Origin: Sequoia sempervirens
Lineage: Eukaryota > Streptophyta > Pinopsida > Cupressales > Cupressaceae
NCBI GenBank assembly: GCA_007258455.2
Contig: VDFB02358134.1
Location: 212,575,940-212,639,939, forward strand
DNA: 64,000 bases
Direction of reading: 5' to 3'
Position numbers and translations under genes: made by a program. How positions within the stretch are numbered: the stretch's first letter is position 1; each line of letters opens with the position of its first letter. The notes under the pieces were generated by a model. It ran no database searches. It saw only the letters and a program-made list of their open reading frames with translations, and had not been told where the DNA came from. This document shows, piece by piece, positions 58,084 to 64,000 of this stretch.

Positions 58084-60910
58084 ATGGAATCGGGTCCAGG
58101 ACCTTCAGGAGCCGCTATGGAGAAGGACAAAGGAATGAAGTCAGGCAAGACTCCTCGAGGAAAAGAGGATAAGGACCAAATGAAATAAAGAAGTACGTGC
58201 AAGGCACTATGATAAAGAAGTACGTGCAAGGCACTATATGCGGATGATTGCACACTTTTTAAGAAAGGTGCAACCGTTTCCCATACTAGACCAAGTCGAA
58301 GAAGACAAGAGCACCATAATGGACCCCAGGTACCCCGCAGTCACCAATTTTCCAATAGAAACAATTGACTGGGATGAGTAGGAGGTCGATGACCTCAATA
58401 TCATAACCAAGCCAATCTTAGCTCGTACCAAGGAGTGGGTTGATGGGAAGGTTGCCCGATTAAAACAAAAAGGGGTGGTCCTGACGTATGAAGGACTCAA
58501 GAGTGAACCTAGTGCCATGGAGGATGTTACTGCCACCACTTCAACGGGCGGGACATCCAAGTCCCCTCCAGTCACCAGATCCAAGAAGAGGAAAGAGACA
58601 GAAACGGGGCAGTCTCCTAATGCCAAGGTTTATGCAAGGAAGGATCCTGGGAGCTCACCCTCCAAAAGACTTAAGCAAACAGGGGGCACGACGGAGCAGC
58701 TCTTAACCCAAGGGGAAGAAGCAAAAGATACTGATCAAATAAAACCTATTTTGGCTCTCCTCGCTTTGGCTTCCCCATTCTCTACCTCTCTGGCTATGGT
58801 CACTACATCCCCGCTAGTGGTGGACATCTCTGTCCATCTTTCCCCTTCACCCCCGACCGAGCCAGTGATTGTAATTGACTCCTCCTTTGCCATAACCACA
58901 CCTCCTTCCTCCACTGCCATGTCACCCACCACGTCACTCCCATTACTTGCAGTGGTTGCACAAATACTCACCCCCACCATACCTGAGGCCCTCTTAAGAC
59001 ATATGCAGAATCTCCCCCCCAAGCTCTCCTAGATCCTTATGGATCCCACTCTCCAAGCGGCCCTTGCACAAATCCTTGCTACTGCTCAGCCTTCATAACT
59101 GCCGACAGGGCCACCAGCTATGGAATCCACCATGTCAATCTTTGAGGAATGGGAGAGGCAAGAACAAGAGGCCTCAAAGCCCTTTAAAGAGGAGGTTGAT
59201 GAATATCACGAGCACCTGAAGTATGAACATTGCACTATTGACAGGGTGGCCTACGAAGAAGAAGGAATTGGTTCCTCGGAGAACGGGGATGAGGAGGACG
59301 ACGCCGGTGGTAGGGTCATTGTGCAAACCTTTGATGATGACCTTGAGGAAGAAATGGCCCGGTAGCTGAAAGATACTAAGGAAAAGGCAGAAAGACCACC
59401 CCTTGAAGAAGAAGGATAGCAGCAAGAAGATAAACCTGAGGGGGAGGCTCAAGCTGTCAAGGGCCTCGAAATAGAGCAATTCAAGGAACATGTGCACGAG
59501 GTTGAACAAATTGAGGGAAAAATAGGGGAGGAGATGGAAGAAAAAGAAAGTCCCCTACAACAATTATCTGCCAAGCCTCCTATTAAACACCTTGTGTTCA
59601 TCCAGGACTCCGATGAAGAAGAAGGAGATGCTGCCAAGGAGCAAAAAAGGGCCCAAGAGGATAAGGAAACAGAAGCCTTGGCCGAGAAGGGCGAGGGTGA
59701 TCATGAATCATCTAAGGGCAGGTCTGCCATGCCTAAGTGGTTAGAGAAACAGCTCAAAAGAAAAACTCTTGTACTAAAGGACCCAAGGGTGAGATTAGAG
59801 GCTATCTTAGCCAAGGCTTAGATCAAAACAAAGAAGGAGAAGAAGCCTAAGATCCGATCCAGGGTAACGATGGATGCTTCTGGGTCTCGAGCTGTACAAA
59901 TAGCAACCCCTGTGGTGGGTCAGGCTGGTGTGAGTTATGACATCTCCACCATCGACTTGGGGACCGCCACCAGAGAACAGAAGGTAGGGCATCTTAAGGA
60001 GTTAGTGGCCACGGTGGTACATTTAATAAAGCAGGACAAGATTTCAAAAGATGAACTCAAGGTGCAGGTGGCCGCCTTGATGGATTACATCTAGCAATGG
60101 TCTTTAGTGGATGACCTACCTACCACATCCACGGCTCCACCCCAGCTGTTGTCCAAGGAATAGATTGATAAGATGGAAAGGAGAAAGAAGTTGGAAAAGA
60201 CTACGAAGAGCTGGTTCCGACAAGTCTTGTATGTCGGGAACATGGGAATTAGCCAGGCTGTTCGGACAGCCAACAAATTCTTGAATCTGCAGCAATCTTT
60301 GGAAGGCACGAGGAAGCTCTACACCGACTTCCCTACAACATACGACTCCACCTTTCCAAAGATCAAGGCTATCCTTCAATTGCCAAAAGCCACATGGGAA
60401 AAGGAGCTTGCATTCAACAAGGATGATCATTGGTTGATGGATTTGTGGTGGCGAGACTTTGACAACCGGAAGGAAAGGTTGGACCAAATAATGAGCAAAG
60501 TATATCCGGATATCGAATGGATCAAAGAAATCAGAATGGAATGCACCCGATACCTCAAACTAATGATGGAGTGTGACATTCTTGCGGTGTGGATGGATCC
60601 GAAAAAGGTAAAACCTTACTTCCAAAAGAAGATGGAGGAGGGGATGTATAGTGAAGTGATGGTAGAGTTCATGAGTTTTTCTGCCCGTGCCTTCGATCAA
60701 TTAGAGCTATTTAGGGATCAGGGTAGAAAATACGATGAGGACTGGAAGAGGTTGGAAGATAATACAAAAGAGTGGAGCTACCAAGTGTTGCGGTATGAGA
60801 TCGTTGAGGTAGATAAACTCCAGCCGGTCATCCTAAAGTTTATGGAATACATAGCCTCAAAGAAGCGGGAGGGCAGCCCTGTTGATGATAAAGAGCTCCC
60901 CAAAGAGTAG
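58084..60910 (+). pseudogene. LTR B-borne gene, N-terminal domain deleted
   Basis: The ATG at 58084 follows the conserved acceptor (58078). After about 35 codons the sequence jumps over most of the N-terminal domain, because the part matching ~42348-43652 of LTR A is deleted. The remainder is in better shape than in LTR A: frame 58475-59032 with RSKKRKE and SPSKRLKQTG (a bipartite NLS-like motif), acidic coiled-coil frames at 59120-59365 and 59492-59821, the SRAVQIATPVVGQAG frame at 59870-60094, and an uninterrupted 245-codon C-terminal domain at 60173-60910. Stops lie mostly at different places from LTR A, so the two copies decayed independently. Confidence 0.75.
58187..58237 (+). repeat. 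27-bp tandem duplication at the LTR B deletion junction
   Basis: aaagaagtacgtgcaaggca followed by ctat occurs at 58187-58210 and again from 58214. LTR A has it once (~43657). It marks the deletion breakpoint. Confidence 0.85.
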
Positions 60911-61099
60911 CTACAGTAAAATAGCAATCAGCAAAAAGACAAAGTGCTACAGTGTCGTCACTAGAGGACAAAATAGGGAAGTGGACAAAATGTAATTTTA
61001 AATTGTAGTATATTGAGGGTTGGTGAAACCCTATTTTGTAATGAATCTTGGCCACAAAATGAGAATTAATATTGGCCATTCATTTGACCTTTTGGGCAC

Positions 61100-61108
61100 T
61101 ATAAATAG
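61100..61108 (+). promoter_or_regulatory. TATA box 2 of T1 LTR B
   Basis: TATAAATAG, matching 46541 in LTR A. In the 3' LTR it could drive read-out transcription into the CT tract. Confidence 0.65.
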
Positions 61109-61992
61109 GTCTCTCCTCTCATTTGCAAAGAGAGTTGAGTTGTTGTAAAGACATGCTGCAAAAATTTATAATGAAAATACATTGACTTGGTGCATTTTAT
61201 GAGTTTCTCACATGTTACTTGATTCAACCTCCATTGTTAGATGCTTGACTTAGATTCGTATTATTGTTCTAGTTAACTATTTTCTTGCTTTGGTAGATTT
61301 TAGAAATTTTGTTCTCCGGTTGTGAAAGTTCCTGCTGTGTAGATGCTTTCTTAGTCCATACTTTTTGTTGTTTGTTGATGGTAGATAGTTGTGTAAAGTT
61401 AGTCTGGGCTTAAATTCAAAGTTGATCCACACTCTCATCTTTGTTCATGCATGCATATGGTGAATGAAAGACGAAATATTCACAGACCTTAGAAGATAGC
61501 ACAAATTCCATGAGACTGTGAGATTTCTGGTTAAGTGGAATATTGTTTCTAGGAAGTTGTCCATTGCAGGAACTCCATTATCACTGTTCACAGTTAATTG
61601 CAGATCCAAGAGCCTTCTCTCTTCCTGGCCCTTTTTTCCTTTTTTTATGAAATAACCTATACCAACCTTCATTGCACATTGTAAAGCTAAATCCAATGAT
61701 AAAAATGGAGTTCAAGATTGTTGTTTGAACCTACAACAAACACACAACTTCTCCATCTTAGGAACTCCTTTTCAAGACCCAACTTCCCATGCTTTGTAAC
61801 TCATCCGTAAGTCTGCCTTGTGATTCCATCAAATCACATCAAACAACTGAGATATTCCAAGCACTGTCAAGACCTGACATTAGAGACCTTGGGATAGTGT
61901 TCTGCAATCTAATTGTGGAAGATTGTCTTTCAACAAAGGTAGTGCACCTACGCACTGCCTATGTTGAGAAGTGCATAAAAAACACATCAACA

Positions 61993-63080
61993 CCTCCCTC
62001 TACCTCTCTCTCTCGCTCTCTCTCACTCCTTCCTCACCCTCTTTCTCTCTCATTCTCTCCTCTCTATCTTACCATTCTCTCTTTCCCTCTCTGTAATTAT
62101 CTCCTTCTCTATATGTCACCATTCTCTCTCTACTTATCTTTATCTCACCTATCCCTCTTTACCTCTCCCTTCCTCCCCTCTCTCACCCACCCTCCCTCCT
62201 TCCCTCTATCTCTATCTCTCTCTACTTCTCTCTATCTCATCTATCCCTCTCTACCTGCATATCCCTCCATCACTCCCTACCACTCTCTCTATTTCTCTCT
62301 ATCTCACCTTTCTCTCCCCTCCCTCCATCTCCCTCCATACCTCTCCCTTTATACTCTCTATCGCCCTAATCCCTCTCTACCTACTTCTCCATCCATCACT
62401 CCCTACCACTGTTTCTACACCTCTCTATCTTGCTTCTCTCCCTCCCTCATTCTCTCTCTACTTCTCTCTCTCTACCTCTCCTTTCTCTAATTATCTTTAT
62501 CTCCTTTAGCCCCCCTCTCTCTCTCTCTCACAAGATGTCTCCCTCCCTACCTTTTCCCCTATCTACTCTCTTTCTCTCATCTCCCTCCTTCTACCTCTCT
62601 CTCTCGCTCTCTCTCACTCCTCCTTCACCCTCTTTCTCTCTCACTCTCTCTTCTCTATCTCATCATTCTCTCTTTCCCTCTCTGTAAATATCTCCTTTCT
62701 ATATGTCACCATTCTCTCTACTTATCTTTATCTCACCTATCACTCTTTACCTCTCTCTTCCTCCCCTCTTTCGTCCACCCTTTCTCCTTCCCTCTATCTG
62801 TATCTCTCTGTACTCCTCTCTATCTCACCTGTCCCTCTCTACCTGCATATCCCTCTATCACTCCCTACGAAACTCTCTTTACTGCTCTCTATCTCACCTC
62901 TCTCTCACCTCCCTCTCTCTCCCTCCATACCTCTCCCTCCATCTTTCCTTCCTTATCTACTCTTTATCTCTCATGTCTCTCTACCTCTCCTTCCCTCTCT
63001 ACTTATCTTTATCTCCCCTTTCCCTCCCAACCTCTCTCTCTCTCTCCAATCCCTCTCTCCCCCTCTTTCTCTCTTCCCCT
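61993..63080. repeat. CT-rich satellite-like tract, right part
   Basis: It continues the tract of 38729-39625 beyond T1, starting with the TSD cctcc. A segment of about 560 bp is repeated within it: 'tacctctctctctcgctctc' occurs at ~62000 and ~62590, with similar following text. Ser/Leu/Pro-rich open frames over it are compositional. Confidence 0.9.
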
Positions 63081-63082
63081 AT

Positions 63083-64000
63083 GAGGGTTGATGGTTTAAG
63101 GTTTAGTGTTTAAGGTATAGGGTTGAGGTTACATGGTTAAGTGTATAGGGTATAGGGATTAGGGTTTAGGATATTAGGTAAAAATTTGAGGGTATAGGGT
63201 ATAGGGATGAGGGATGAGGGTTTAGGTTTTAGGGTTTAAGGTATAGGGTTGAGGGTTAGTGTTTAGGGTTGAGAGTATAAGGTTAAGTGTATAGGGTATA
63301 TGGATTATGGTTTAGGATATTGGGTATATATTTGAGGGTATTGGGTTGAGGGTTGAGGGTTGAGGTATAATGTTAAGGTTTGAGGGTATGAGGTTAAGTG
63401 TATAGGGTATAGGGATTAGGGTGTAGGGTTAAGGGTTAAGGGTATAAGGTATAGGGTTAAGGCTTGATAGTGTAGGGTTTTTTGTTTAAGTATAGGGTTG
63501 AGGGATAATGTTTAGGGTTTATGGTATAAGGTTGATGGTATAGGGTATAGGGATGATGGTTGAGGGTGTAGGGTTTAGGGTTTAAGGTATAAGATTGAGG
63601 GTTGAGGGATAGTGTTCAAGGTTGAGGGTATTGGGTTTAGGGTTTAAGGTATAGGGTTGAGTGTTGAGAGATAGTGTTCATGGTTGAGGGTATTGGGTTT
63701 AGGATTGAGGTTTAGGGTTTAGGGTTTAGTGTACAAGGTTGAATGTAGGGTTCAGGGTTCAAGTATAGGGTTGAGGGATGTTGTTTAGGGATTAGGTTAT
63801 AAGGTTGAGGGTATAGGGTATAAGGATGAGGGTTGAAGGTGTAGGTTTTAGGGTTGTAAGTTATAGGGTTGAGGTTTGAGGTATAGTGTTCAAGGTTGAG
63901 GTTGTAGGGTTAATTGTATAGAGTATAGGGATTAGGGTTTAGGATATTGGGTATAAGGTTGAGGGTTGAGGGTTTAGGGTTGAGGGTTTAGGGTTCAAGG
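63083..64000 (+). repeat. Degenerate telomere-like TTTAGGG-family array
   Basis: Over 900 bp of heptamer-like words run to the window end: TTTAGGG, TATAGGG, TTGAGGG, TTAAGGG, with an occasional extra base. The plus strand is the G-rich strand. The array is too degenerate for a functional telomere and abuts CT-rich DNA, so it is interstitial telomere-like sequence or a satellite derived from it. Confidence 0.88.

Larger units (their letters stand above)
39631..61992 (+). mobile_element. T1, Tat/Ogre-like Ty3/gypsy element with giant LTRs
   Basis: This 22.4 kb element is inserted in a CT tract: LTR A 39631-47432, interior 47433-55465, LTR B 55466-61992. The LTRs start TGTTGTGCC and end ATCAACA, and differ at many sites, mostly transitions, so the insertion is old. 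The interior encodes Gag, protease, archaeal-type RNase H, RT, a second degenerate RNase H and integrase, all broken by stops. The RT resembles the plant gypsy Tat clade (CVDFRNLNRA, KWGTFAYRRMP, DLIGKCIIIYMDD). The LTRs carry a separate gene of their own. Confidence 0.92.
55466..61992 (+). repeat. T1 LTR B (3'), 6.5 kb
   Basis: TGTTGTGCC...ATCAACA. It is collinear with LTR A except for the loss of the part matching ~42348-43652. TATA box 1 is at 56128-56135, the leader intron at 56297-58078 and TATA box 2 at 61100-61108. Confidence 0.92.

Noticed and set aside
61789..63113. Long Ser/Leu/Pro-rich ORFs in CT-rich DNA
   Set aside because: They are purely compositional, present in every frame, and follow the satellite-like tract.
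63083..64000. True chromosome end
   Set aside because: The repeat is too degenerate and mixed for an active plant telomere, and it continues to the window edge without becoming regular.

Overview
This window looks like intergenic chromatin from a large-genome seed plant. I suspect a gymnosperm, but only from impression: very long, old, nested LTR retrotransposons, degenerate interstitial TTTAGGG-like DNA and CT-rich satellite-like tracts. No intact host gene is visible. Almost every long reading frame belongs to a mobile element, and most are broken by stops and frameshifts. Boundaries come from reading repeats by eye: TG...CA ends, target-site duplications (TSDs), primer-binding sites (PBS) and polypurine tracts (PPT).

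Layout. (1) Copia-like element C1. The end of its 5' LTR is at 1-406 and finishes at 29221-29223; its internal region is 29224-36616; its 3' LTR is 36617-~37512 with the end missing. It encodes a Gag with several zinc knuckles, no recognisable pol, and a long decayed ORF of unknown function that carries a SINE insertion at 34724-34865. (2) Element E1 (407-29215, TSD gttca/attca) sits inside C1's 5' LTR. It has ~3.9-4.0 kb LTRs and a 2.5 kb non-coding interior, so it is LARD-like. Its LTRs carry a fragment of an acyl-protein thioesterase gene and a second exon-like ORF. (3) S1 (3656-11062, minus strand, TSD gaatg/aaatg) lies inside E1's first LTR. It looks like a solo LTR related to T1. (4) G1 (16446-27411, TSD caagt) lies inside E1's second LTR. 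It is a young non-autonomous element with near-identical 1.3 kb LTRs, two kinds of tandem repeat and a proline-rich ORF ending in a G-patch. (5) The unassigned stretch 37513-38728 is followed by a CT-rich tract that is split by T1 (39631-61992, TSD cctcc) and resumes at 61993-63080. (6) Degenerate TTTAGGG-like repeats run from 63083 to the window end.

T1 is a Ty3/gypsy element of Tat/Ogre-like type, ordered Gag - protease - archaeal-type RNase H - RT - vestigial RNase H - integrase. Its LTRs are extraordinarily long (7.8 and 6.5 kb). Each holds what looks like a separate gene, with its own TATA box, a leader intron, and a long ORF encoding an N-terminal conserved domain, a basic NLS-like stretch, an acidic region and a helical C-terminus. 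A second TATA box near the 3' end of the LTR is the likely start of the genomic RNA. The reverse-oriented S1 carries a diverged homologue with the same layout. This LTR-borne gene family is the most interesting system in the window.
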